From the NCBI GenBank assembly GCA_022036555.1, contig CM039133.1:2111184-2175183 (forward strand): a DNA stretch of 64,000 bases, given 5' to 3'. The notes beneath the pieces were generated by a model that searched no databases, had not been told where the DNA came from, and saw nothing but the letters and a program-made list of their open reading frames with translations. Below, in pieces: positions 10,873 through 21,187 of this stretch. How positions within the stretch are numbered: position 1 is the stretch's first letter; each line of letters starts with the position of its first letter. Position numbers and translations under genes: made by a program. Source of the DNA: Microstegium vimineum (Eukaryota > Streptophyta > Magnoliopsida > Poales > Poaceae).

Positions 10873-11606
10873 CTAGAACTTAAACTGGATCTCTCTTGCA
10901 CCAAATGCCAGACAATCAAAATATTTATGCACCAACAAATAGTGAGCTTTTTCCACCATCGATACTGTTGGCTTCCACTTCTTATCCCTCTCCTCCCTAT
11001 ATGCGGCAGCTTTCCTCAATTCCTCCTCTTGTTTGTGTTCCTTCTCAGCTTCCTCCTCTTTGAGTATCCTCTCATAGGCCTGCCGACGCTCCGCGTCCCA
11101 ATCCTTCATACCTTTCAGAAGATGTCTGTCAGACTCCTTGATCTCAGTGTCGATCCACTGCTCAAAGTCACAGAGAGATAGAGGGGTTTGTAATACATGC
11201 AAACGTTAATGTACATAGAAATTAAAACAATCTTTCATATGATATAAGTTGATGGTTATATAAGATCAAATTCTCACCATTAAGTTAGTATGGCGCTGCT
11301 CAAGTGTAGGCTCAGAGGCAAAATTACTACACATCCAATACCGCTGCCTATAGGTTTGCTCATCCTCAGAAATCTCAACCTTGCAAGGATCACCGCAAAA
11401 GCACATGGGAACCGGAACACCAGTAGCCAAAGGCTTGGGGTCGAATGCATTTCCAGTCAAAAGACCCTTCCTAAAATTTAATCAATTTCGGTATAATTAT
11501 CTCATGAATGGACAATAAACTAATCGTTAAAAATCAATGAATCGAAAGAAATACAACAAATAAAGTGAGATTACCTAGGTTTAATAGCTCTACCACTTTG
11601 TGGCAT
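10873..11606 (-). CDS. CFCG/GRF-like zinc-finger protein, transposon-associated, possibly defective
   Basis: Minus-strand gene model with three exons: 11606-11575 (ATG, MPQSGRAIKP), 11470-11278 and about 11190-10873. The first two join in frame with good GT-AG borders and give 75 codons. The sequence PMCFCGDPCKVEISEDEQTY followed by QRYWMCSNFASEP is a small Cys-rich finger of the kind annotated as GRF-type in grass repeats. The third exon encodes LCDFEQWIDTEIKESD, then a long charged coiled coil (AYERILKEEEAEKEHKQEEE), ending at 10873. No clear AG acceptor is visible before LCDFEQW, so splicing may fail. Such genes often sit next to CACTA-like repeats, as here. The function is unknown; nucleic-acid binding is only inferred from the finger. 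Confidence 0.6.
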
Positions 11607-12322
11607 CCTATACAACAATTTAAAAATTATTCAAACCATAACTATTGACAATGTTAAGTTAACAAAATACAAGTCATATATAAGAAATCAATGCAAAAAA
11701 AACAATAGAGAAGAGATACGATACCTTGCTCTTAAAGATGAATGGATCAAATCAAAGTTTTTACGATTTAATTGAGTAATTCAAAAATTTAGGCAAAGAG
11801 GAGAAAACCCCGAGAGGGGAGGGGAGAAGGAGAGATTGAGGCAGCCTCTGGAAAAGGCTCGCGCAGCGGAAGGGTATCAGGCTTGCCGCACAAAGATCCA
11901 AGGCGCGGAAGACTCCGCCACATCATCCGTCGAGTCAGCATGGACGAGCTGAGTCAGCGGCCTTGCCGCGCCGTCATGCATGACGCGGCAGCTTGATTTC
12001 GCGGCGCCATGCTCCCTGGCGCGGTCAAAGGGGTTAGTTTTAAAAATAAAAAAAATATGTTAATATTAAATTTACTTAATAAAAGGGTTAAAAATAAAAA
12101 AAAATCCCCTAGCACATGGGATCTGGGAGGGCTCTTGTTGCATGCTAGCAGCCCGTCTCACGAGGGGGTTCAGCCAGTGGGTCGGCCAGGGGCCCATGGC
12201 GTTGGGGGCCCTCCTTTGTAGTATAGGTATTCAGTCATATACGGTCCATTTGATATTGCGCTCCATTCGCATTTACGAGTGGGAGGCTGGGAGCCAGCCC
12301 TAGTCGCCAGCCTTCCATCTTA
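11607..12322. other. Upstream region of the zinc-finger gene; no other gene seen
   Basis: AT-rich to about 11770, then a GC-rich block with repeated GCGCGG/CCGCGCC words (11850-12030) and low-complexity A-runs near 12050-12110. It probably contains the leader of the leftward gene, but no promoter motif can be assigned with confidence. Confidence 0.35.
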
Positions 12323-12830
12323 CACTAGTACAAAAACGATTTTTATCTGCGCCTCAGAAAAATAGCACAGACGGTTTGGGTTATCAACCGTTAGTAGAAA
12401 AAAATAGAAAAAAAATCGTTACGAACTGCCACTGAAAATTGATTTTTAGTGACGGTTCCTTAGGAAAATCGCCTGTAAAAATACACTATTTTAGTGGCGG
12501 TTTTCTTAAGAAAACCTTCACTAAAATTGCTGGATACTGCTATTTTTTATTTTTGTAAACGACTTTGAATCGAAAAACTTTCTACATAAAAGTTATAGAT
12601 CTCGAAAAGTCATGAAACTTTGTAGTTCACAACTTTTTCATTTGAAATCATCTTGTCATCGAAAAATACGTTCCAATGTGTCAAATTTAAAATTCAAATT
12701 TTTGTAAACGGTCTCGGATGAAAAAACTTGCTACATGAAAGTTGTAGGTCTCGAAAAGTTATGAAACTTTGTAGTTCACAACTTTTTCATTTGAATTCGT
12801 TTAGTGGCTCAAACAATCAATTTACACTCG
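12323..12830. mobile_element. CACTA left end with an internal duplicated segment
   Basis: Starts with CACTAGTACAAAAACG. It contains subterminal repeats GTGACGGTTCCTTAGGAAAA and GTGGCGGTTTTCTTAAGAAA. A roughly 105-bp segment (TCGAAAAGT(C/T)ATGAAACTTT core) is then present twice, near 12560-12660 and 12710-12810. No right terminus was found. Confidence 0.6.
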
Positions 12831-12949
12831 GTTTAGTATAAAATATGAGGAAGTAATACCGAATCTAGACATAAGTGATGGATGAGTGGAGTGGTAGAGG
12901 AGGTACTGCGCGAGCCGGCGGAGCGTGTTTGCGAATTTTACGTGAAAAA

Positions 12950-13236
12950 ATGCTCGCTTCGCAGCCCCTCTTTTTTAAAAAAAAATCGATTTTCACACTG
13001 TAGTAATTTTGTTTTTATTTAGTAATAATTGTCCAAACATTAATTAATTAGGCTTAAAATGTTCGTCTCGCAAAGTACAACAAAACTGTGTAATTAGTTT
13101 TTTATTTCATCTATATTTAGTACTCCATATTTGTGCCGATATTTTGATGTGACGGAGAATAGGAATTCGATGTGATGAGGAATCTTATAAAGTGTTGGAA
13201 TTTCGGATTCTATTTCGCGGATCTAAACACAGCCAA
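12950..13236. mobile_element. Diverged MITE related to 10266-10508
   Basis: Shares CACTGTAGTAATTTT, AATAATTGTCCAAACATTAA, TTCGTCTCGCAAAG, TGTGTAATTAGTTTTT and GATGTGACGGAGAAT with the intact relative and ends near GGATCTAAACACAGCC. The left end has decayed. Confidence 0.65.
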
Positions 13237-13249
13237 CCTAAAAAGCACA

Positions 13250-14120
13250 TCGTGCGACCTTTTCTTTCGGCCCGCGCCTGCACTCCGCCGTGCGACCTTT
13301 TTGCTTTGCGCCGACATGGGGCCCGCATTCTTTCCCCATCCTCCTGCCGATTTGTCTCGCTAAAAAAAAGAAACCCGTCCCGCCCGGCTCCACTCCGCCG
13401 TGATCGCCGCCGCCCCTCAACCCTCGCCCACCGCGTCACCCTGGCGCCCAACCTACATCGAGCTCCATTCTGCCTCCTCCCGCATGATCTGCCTTCGCTC
13501 TCCCATCGTTGATGAGAGCACATGCTCCCGCTCCCGCCCCCGCCCCCCGCCGCGCGCGGATCTCTCTCTCTCTAGATGTGGTTCAGCAATCGACTTCGGC
13601 GACGGCCACGCAGGCGACCTGCTGGGGCTCGGGGCCACAGTGCGTGCGGGCGAGGATCTTAGCGCTCTGCGCGAAGTGTTGGCTTCAACTGGACCGCGGA
13701 GGAGTGGTGCGGCGGGCGAGGGAGTGGAACGCAACGAGCATGCCGCCGGCGAGGAGGCAGAGGAGGTCCTTGATACGAGTTCGCCGTAAGTTTTTGATTT
13801 TTGGCACATGTTGTGGTTCCTGTACGAAATTAATGGCTGGGGCTACAACAATTTGGTCTTAATTTTAGGTTTTTGGATAAGGTTGGTGACTTCCTGGTCG
13901 CCGACATCCCGCCGTCGTGCAGCTGCGCTATCCCACCTCACGCGCGGACGTCCAGTGGCGCCAGACTGCAAGAGGTTCCGCAGGATGCGCGGCGGCAGGT
14001 CCGGACGCCCCAAACCCTAGACATCGTCGGCAGGCCTCGGCAGCTGCGACGACGACGCCCGGCTGTAGGGCAGGCGGACGATTTGGATGCACTCCTTGAA
14101 GGTGACAAATGCATCTGATT
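13250..14120. other. CpG-rich patch, possible decayed first exon or captured sequence
   Basis: GC-rich island in an AT-rich setting, with CT-rich microsatellite at 13562-13575. A frame through 13590-13790 reads Cys- and Arg-rich sequence (CWGSGPQCV, CAKCWLQLD) and ends at a plausible GTAAGT at about 13786. I cannot match it to a known domain with confidence, and overlapping open frames on both strands are expected from GC content alone. It may be a host first exon remnant. Confidence 0.3.
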
Positions 14121-15506
14121 ATGATGCCTCAGGTTGCAATCCTTTCTAACGAGCAAAGGGTCTCAATTTTTGTTTTTATAAATTGCATAAATCCAAGCAG
14201 TAGGGGGAGTTGAATTCCTGCGACATTTATTCTTGTCTATATAAGAACTTGATGTCGACTGTTACTATTTTGCAACACAGATATGCTTTTTTTTTCTTAA
14301 TAGCAAAACAAGCGTTACTGCATTTTTTAAAGATACTGCAATTAGAAGCTGGTTTCAATATAATATGTTGGTAAACTGCAATTAGTCAATGACAAACTCT
14401 GCTATCATTCCTGCTCTGCAATTATTCTATTTCTCAGACTAATTAAAACATATATCATATTTTCTTTCAGACTGATTAAACATCGATTTGAAAAGGATTC
14501 CCTGCAATACTGATGAATACATTTTCGCATGGGCACAGGAAAATATGCAACCGGAGATGTAAGCTTCAGGCGTTCCCAATCTAGGTGACCTTGAGTTATG
14601 TGCATCCATTGATTAAGTGCAGAATGAAATGTGACTTGTGGATGACATCGGTGCAGCATGTACCTATGCAATTCCTTAGCTTTTTCCCATGCTGTGCAAC
14701 TTTTCTACAAGCGGCTATAGGCCTTGGGCGTATGCTCCACTCATTTCCTTACAAGGCAACACAATGTCACCACATGTATTTGCTTGAATTGAGTGAATGA
14801 AATGCATAGGTATATGCTGCTCTAATAGTATAACATGCACTGAAGTTCAAAGTCAGGAATTTTTTCCAGTTGCAAAGCAGGGCATGATCCAATACAGGTT
14901 GGCCCATAATGGCTATAGTATATTTATTTACTGGTTCTAGACTTTATAGAGGGGTTGTCAATTAATTCATTAAACTGTTCTTAGAAGCTACTTAGACTTT
15001 ATGTTATGTATGCTCTCGTGGATTTATTCTCGTATGGAAGAAATGGATATCAGAAATATATAAAACATTATTTTAACCGCATCACAGAAAGTGTATTCAG
15101 TAGAGTTGGCAAGCCCGCTATATCGTGCTATCCATAACTTGTAATTTGATTTTTGGATTTGTCATTTTAACGTCTATATTATCATGCGATCCATGTGTTT
15201 TTAGTCCAAATTTTTTCTTATCTCGTAGCAACGCACGGGCACGACATCGAAAATAATGTTATATTATCGTGCGATCTATGTATTTGTTTACAAAATTTTG
15301 TTATCTCGTAGCAATGCACGGACATTCAACTAGTAGAGAATATGGATACGGTAGGGTTTTTGTTGAGCCCTTGGTGACTTGCTTTTGCACAAGGGCCCTA
15401 GAAACTGTTGAGAGGGCCCTGCATGCTAGAGTGCGCCAGCAAGTGCATGCACATGGGTTGCATGTCTCCCACGCAAAACAAAGCGGCACAGGTGATGCGG
15501 GCCCAT
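14121..15506. other. AT-rich sequence, nothing recognised
   Basis: Mostly AT-rich with short frames. No conserved protein, RNA or repeat structure was recognised. Confidence 0.4.
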
Positions 15507-15848
15507 CACTACTACAGAACATCAAAACAGTGTTGGTTCAAAACCCCCCTTCAGTGGCGGTTTTTGAACCGGCACTGACAATTCGGCAGTGATGAGGCCA
15601 AGCCATCACTGCCGGTTATGCCAAACCGGCAGTGATGCTTGAGCCATCACTGTCGGTTCATTGGTTCATTTAACCAATCGACAGTGAATGTAGGATATCA
15701 CTGCCGGTTCTAAATGATCCGACAGAGATTTAATTTTTATAAATTACATTTATTACAGAAACCATCAACATTATATTACAAAAATCATCAACATTTATAT
15801 TACAGAAATTCATAGATGTGTCTTAAACGTATTGTACATTACAATAGT

Positions 15849-16496
15849 TTAACGATTTAGTACTACCAAATCGGAGAAGTGTAAGTCACCTATCTTGTAA
15901 CCAATAATCTCATCGATGAACAACAACGTATTAAATAGTACACTCTCTGTTGCTTCACACTTACGAGCACATGGTGTACTAACTACGTTTAACGGTGGTC
16001 TAGTAGTTGGTGGGTTTCCCTTCTTAGTCGCAACCAACTTTGCTTGAAAGCCTACAGTAGTTAGTGTTGCCTCTTCATCAGCATATTGCCAATCATAACC
16101 CAACGCATCCATTACTTGGTTCAGAATGGCTTCAAAACTACACCCTGCGTAGGTCATGTCATACTCCTCTACCTATAAGTATAGGGTTAATTATGAGAGC
16201 AATATTGACAACATATAACAACAAATCTAGGTATAAGTTATGAGTCTTAAACTTACCTTTAGCGAGTTCTGAGCCATTCGTGCACATAAACCCTGAATAT
16301 CAGGATACATGTTGCGATTAATAGCTTCAATCTTCACTGAAGACAGAGTAGGAAGTGTGATCCCATTTCTTGAGGGCGTGACAACACAAGCATAGACGGC
16401 ATACTTAATAGCAACACCCCGCTGGCTTGTCTGTATTCCCACCTCTGAGATTTGTAACACATTGCGCCCGCCAACACCACCGCGGCCACGACCACT

Positions 16497-16530
<34 letters not shown>

Positions 16531-16863
16531 TGACCCATCCTAACGGCAATTGAAAATGAAATACAACATTGGAGTTCTGGACCATTGTTTACATGATTAA
16601 TCTGAGCATCGATATTGTCAACCCCAAAATAGGCGAGTGTTGATTTAAGCCAAACAACTGGATCAATCATCTACATTACATATAAGACATGTTAATTAAT
16701 AACTTGGATGATCTAGTCGTACATATGAAAGATATTTTAACTAACTTACTATGTTTGGAAAATTCCGTGGGGCTACCGAGAATACCGGATCGAAACCCAT
16801 CCAAGTACAATAACCATTCCAACCAATTTCCTCCGGTGGTGGGAGATTACGATGTCCAGCCAT
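15849..16863 (-). CDS. Unknown protein gene carried by a CACTA element (283 aa, three exons)
   Basis: Exons on the minus strand: 16863-16750, 16670-16257 and 16172-15849. Both introns are short (79 and 84 bases), have GT-AG borders and are phase 0, so the whole frame is open from ATG to stop. The protein starts MAGHRNLPPPEEIGWNGYCT and continues MIDPVVWLKSTLAYFGVDN. It has an arginine-glycine tract (about residues 82-98, (GR)n with GSGRGRGG) that could bind RNA or DNA. It ends with EIIGYKIGDLHFSDLVVLNR. The C-terminal motif YKIGDLHF is also encoded in another CACTA element at about 49080-49130, so the gene travels with the family. It may be a TNPA-like accessory protein or a captured host gene; I do not recognise a named family. 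The DNA-binding guess is inference. Confidence 0.68.
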
Positions 16864-16879
16864 ATATATATATTAAATC

Positions 16880-17290
16880 ACATATACTCAGATTATATTT
16901 CATCTATCTATCTATCTCTACCTATCTATCTATATCTATATTAAATTTCATATCACATATCAAATAGCATATACTAAGATTATCTATCCCTTTCTATCTA
17001 TCTATCTCTCTATCTATCTCTACCTATCTATCTATATCTATATTAAATTTCATATCACATATCAAATAGCATATACTAAGATTATCTATCCCTCTCTATC
17101 TATCTATCTCTCTATCTATCTCTACCTATCTATCTATATCTATATTAAATTTCATATCACATATCAAATAGCATATATTAAGATTATCTATCTCTCTCTC
17201 TCTATCTATCTCTCTATCTATCTCTACCTATCTATATATATCTATATTAAATTTCATATCACATATCAAATAACATCTCAAATAGTCATT
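16880..17290. repeat. Minisatellite of about 102 bp, four copies, with TATC tracts
   Basis: The core ATTAAATTTCATATCACATA recurs at about 16940, 17042, 17144 and 17246, separated by (CTAT)n/(CTCT)n tracts. It lies upstream of the minus-strand gene inside the CACTA element. Confidence 0.85.
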
Positions 17291-17610
17291 TCGTCGAACC
17301 CATGGTACCGTGGAGGGAGGTGGACGGGCGTTGTGGAGGAAGGTCCGTCCTCCTGCGGCCTTCACCGTGGCGAGGACGGTGGCGTGGAGCGCCGTCCTCC
17401 TGCGACCTTCACGCGGCGGTGACGGCGTGGAGCGGGGGCGGCGTGCTGCGGCGGCATGGAGGAAGAGGCGCGGCGGCGGCGTGCTGCGGTGTGGAGGGCG
17501 AGGCGCGGCGGGTGGCATGCTGCGGAGGCGTGGAGGGCTTGGAGCAGCGGCTGAGTGGGCACTGGCGCGCGTCTGAACATTTCGGAGCGCGTCGGTGCCT
17601 GCTTAAATAA
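17291..17610. other. GC-rich block inside the CACTA element
   Basis: A very GC-rich stretch with GGAGGCGTGGAGGG-like repetition. Open frames exist on both strands, but none shows a domain and they overlap each other, so no gene is called. Confidence 0.4.
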
Positions 17611-17859
17611 AAACCTATCCGTATCACTGCCGATTCAAGCCACGAACCGGCAGTGAATTTCAACATCACTGTTGGTTCGTGGCTTGAACCGACAGTGATA
17701 CGGCAGAGAGACATCACTGCCGGTTTATGCCACGAACCGGCAGTGATGTTGAAATTCACTGCCGGTTCTGCCCCAGCCCCCGATAATTGAGGGTCTATCA
17801 GAGACAGAACCGGCAGTGAAGTACAACCGGCAGTGATTGCCGATTCTGTAGTAGTGCAT

Positions 17860-20400
17860 GGCGAGGGGTGCGGGGGGTGCTCTACTTGTGCGCGTGATAC
17901 TAGCCCCAAAGGGAGCGAGGGGTAGTACCTTGTCTCAACGGTGGTTGGTTGGTGTGTAGCTAGAACCCGTTAACTTCTTTTACTTGTGTGGTCATCTATA
18001 TGATGCATTATATATGTTTGAATTTGAGATTTGGAGTTATACAAAGTGTGGGTAAGCTACAGTAAAGATTAATTTCCGGATATATATATACTTTTATTTT
18101 TCTTTAAGAACCGTCGTCTAATAGAATTAGCGATGAGATTGCCCGTCTTGTTTTTTCGGGATTTGCTTTTTGATTGAGTATTGCAGAGCCGAATTGAAGG
18201 TTAAATTTCGTAATTAATTGTGCATTTAAGTTACGCATAGACAAGAGTACATTTTGTTTACTAAAAAAGAAATGATCTATCTGTATATAGAGGCGGATCA
18301 AGTATCAAACACTAAAGATCAGGAAACTAATTGAATTTGTCGACATGATCATCAGAACATGTAGTTCTGAACTGGAGACTGGTATGGTCTACCTATGTTG
18401 CAGGGAATCAAGTCTGATTCGTACTTGAAGATTTCTTGGATGCATACGTGCTTCACTTGGACTTCAGCATCTTTCCCCTCTGTAAATCATACTTTGTTAT
18501 CTTCTACCATCTCTCATACCATGATGACAGATGGGGTGTGACTTGGACCACGAACCAGACCACTCTGGCAACAAACACCAAGTTCATCACAACATTTATG
18601 GTTGTAACGCTAATGACTGAGTTGTCATGTGCCTTTCCTCCGGTTTGCACCCTCCTCTTCATTTATCACAACCCCTCCAGTCTAGTTCCATCATCTTCTT
18701 TGTTTTCATCTCTCTCATATCCCTTTACCCAACAACACACCATTAATTTATCTGACTTGCCAAGTACCTCAAGCAAACAGCGGAATAAGTTGTTTATACT
18801 ATTACTCATGTGAATCTTAAATCGTCAAAATATATCTAGGCTTTGTTCTTCTCCAATCTCTCAATAAATATATGAGTGTATAATTCATCATGGGAGAAGA
18901 TTTGTTTGGTTTAGCTGCTCCACGTATTACACTTAATTTATAGATGGAAATTTCTGCATGCTAGTTGCTAATCCAAAAAGCATGACCCGTCATCTGAATT
19001 GAGTGCTTAAAATTGGATTGTTTGGAATAATATCATCCCTAACCTGAAAAAAGTACCACTGCTATGTTCATCACAATGGTGTGTCCAAAAGATGATATGT
19101 GGTCTTGTGGTAGTGTGGTACTATTGTCCCTTATGGTGTTGAGAGGCACGAGTTTCATTGTTGGAATGCCACTTATATTTTGTATTCTCCCCTCTATTTT
19201 CATGTGCTTGAAGCCGCAATGTACATAGTAAGATTAGTTTGGCATGCAAAAGAGAGATGCATTTTTAGATAAAAAAATAAAGATTATCTACAAATTAATT
19301 TTTGAATCTCTCTCTATCCAAAAGTATGTTTTTTTGGTCTGGAGTGGCATGAGGATTTTTTTAAAAACAGTTTAAATCAAATTTATTTTGAGTCGCCAAG
19401 GCCAAAAAAAGAAGAAGAATGGGTATGGCTAAAGGCTACAACATCACATTTCGCAATCATACACTGTATTTTCGCATGGATTCACAATCACGTAGTGATA
19501 CACAAGAGTGACGTTACAAATTAGGACTCTTGATCTTCATCAACACGCTGTGACTATGAGCTGTAGCTAGGTTATTAATCACCGGCCTCCAGTGCAGACT
19601 GCAGAGCCAGCCAACACGCGCGGCCCTAGTGTAGGACACACTAGTCTCTCTACCGCGGCCGGCGACGGGCGACGGGCGATGACCACCGACCGGCAACCAG
19701 ATCACTCTGGCACTTGGTGAAATTGCGAAGCCTGCCCGATCGATCTAGTGAGCGTCCGGCTCCTCCCCAGCTCAGCGCCTATCAGGGACAGTACAATTTT
19801 TTTTAGAAAACAACACAAATATCTTGGACGTGCATGTAAAGTTTGAGCTTGAACTGTAAATATTCATTTATTGTCTCCTAAAGATTAGACGCAAGAGGAA
19901 AAAAAATGTCAATGTGGATGGAGAGGAAAGAAGGAACCATGTTTATTTAGCAACAAATCTAATAAAGTTTACACATATGTAAGTACTTCTAATGGTTTAT
20001 TTATTCGTTCGTAATATGATAGGAGGTGCGTTCTCATTGGTCTTTCAGGGAATGAACCTGTTCATATCAGCACTACTTCAACAATGCTTTTCATCGAATG
20101 AACAATGTTTTTTTCTCATAAGAAATCAGCATAAGCATTCCGTATAAGCCATATTTCAGCGAAACTGACATGACATGGGTGCATGGTTATACGTTTTGCA
20201 TATATAAATATCGTTGTGATAATCGAAAATAATACAAACAATTCCATTTGATCTTTTGACAGCAGCCTACTATTCCGTTTTACCTTTGCTTGGGCTCTTA
20301 ACTTTTTTTGGGCCGGTCACATGTTAGCCCAATGAAATCCTAGCCCAATTAACCCACCCAAGGCCTACCTAATCTGTTTTTTTATCCACGAGGCCAGAAA
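17860..20400. other. Intergenic, AT-rich; no supported gene
   Basis: One open stretch (18436-18813) would encode 125 residues without recognisable features. 19500-19740 is GC-richer. A diverged miniature-element trace lies near 20050-20170. Nothing here reaches the level of a gene call. Confidence 0.4.
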
Positions 20401-21187
20401 CGGTCCTAGAAAATGAGGGACCATTGCACAGCCGCGCGGGCATCGCCTCCTCCTCCCCGCCTCGCCGGCGCGGCGCGGGCTTGTTGGCCACCTACGCCGG
20501 CATCCACGATGAGGCGCCGCGAGCCTCGCGGCAGGGGATGACCCACCTCGCGTTGACCTGGATGAGCCACGGGAGTCCGTGGTGGGAGGGCAGAGCAGAT
20601 AAGGTGTTTGAGGAAATGCCTCAGCTGAGTGTTCCGCGTGGAGATGAATTAGAAATGATGTGCAGTTGTGCCCATCAATTTCGAACCCAAGAATCTTGAC
20701 GGGTTCCTGCACCTCACACGGTGGTCGTGGCGCCTTGTTTACTCGCTGGGCCGCTGGGCGGCGCGGGTAGGAATCATGGATGACCGTCGGGGAGTGCCTA
20801 TCCGTTATCTACTCGGAAATTTCATTCAACGCCTACCTGTTGACTTACAAGAATATAGTGTTTTGAAGACTATGATATATGAGTAAGTGACCAAACGCCT
20901 TTCTCTACTGGTTTCCTAATCGATTTTAGTAAACTTTGTCACTGTCGATTGCTACTTGTGCTGTGTGTCCAGTAGCCTGGGCGATGCTGAATATTTAGGA
21001 ATGGAGCGCATTGTAGCCTGCACACATATGGCCATATGGGTATCAGCTGAAGTAAAAGAGTGACGAAAAAGGTTAGTGTTTGGTTTGTACCACCGAGCAG
21101 CTGCACAAACCTTTGTTGTTCTCTTGGATCAGATGGATTCTAGTCACCTAGCTACATTTTGTATATGAACAGGGCGCTGCATCCAAG
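20400..21187 (+). promoter_or_regulatory. Leader/5' region of MK1, duplicated among MK genes
   Basis: Contains AGGTGTTTGAGGAAATGCCT (about 20608), matched by AGGTGTTTGCGGAAATGCCT near 26938 upstream of MK2 and AGGTGTTTGCGAAAATGCC near 56927 upstream of MK3. The shared words show that the upstream region was copied with the genes. GC-rich sequence at 20430-20600 probably includes the transcribed leader. The exact start site and any leader intron cannot be fixed by eye. Confidence 0.5.

Larger units (their letters stand above)
15507..17856. mobile_element. Complete 2,350-bp non-autonomous CACTA element
   Basis: Left terminus CACTACTACAGAACATC, right terminus GATTCTGTAGTAGTG, so inverted ends begin CACTACTACAGAA. 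It is flanked by a perfect 3-bp duplication CAT (15504-15506 and 17857-17859), as expected for CACTA transposition. Subterminal regions (15540-15730 and 17620-17850) carry many copies of CACTGCCGGTT and its inverse. It has no TNP2-type transposase but carries an intact three-exon minus-strand gene and a 102-bp minisatellite. Confidence 0.92.

Noticed and set aside
13185..14156. Cluster of overlapping open frames
   Set aside because: CpG-rich sequence keeps many frames open; no conserved motif could be identified.
16334..16585. Valine-repeat frame on the minus strand
   Set aside because: It is an out-of-frame reading of the (GR)n tract of the real gene at 15849-16863.
16880..17290. CRISPR-like array of regular repeats
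   Set aside because: The units are a plant minisatellite without unique spacers.
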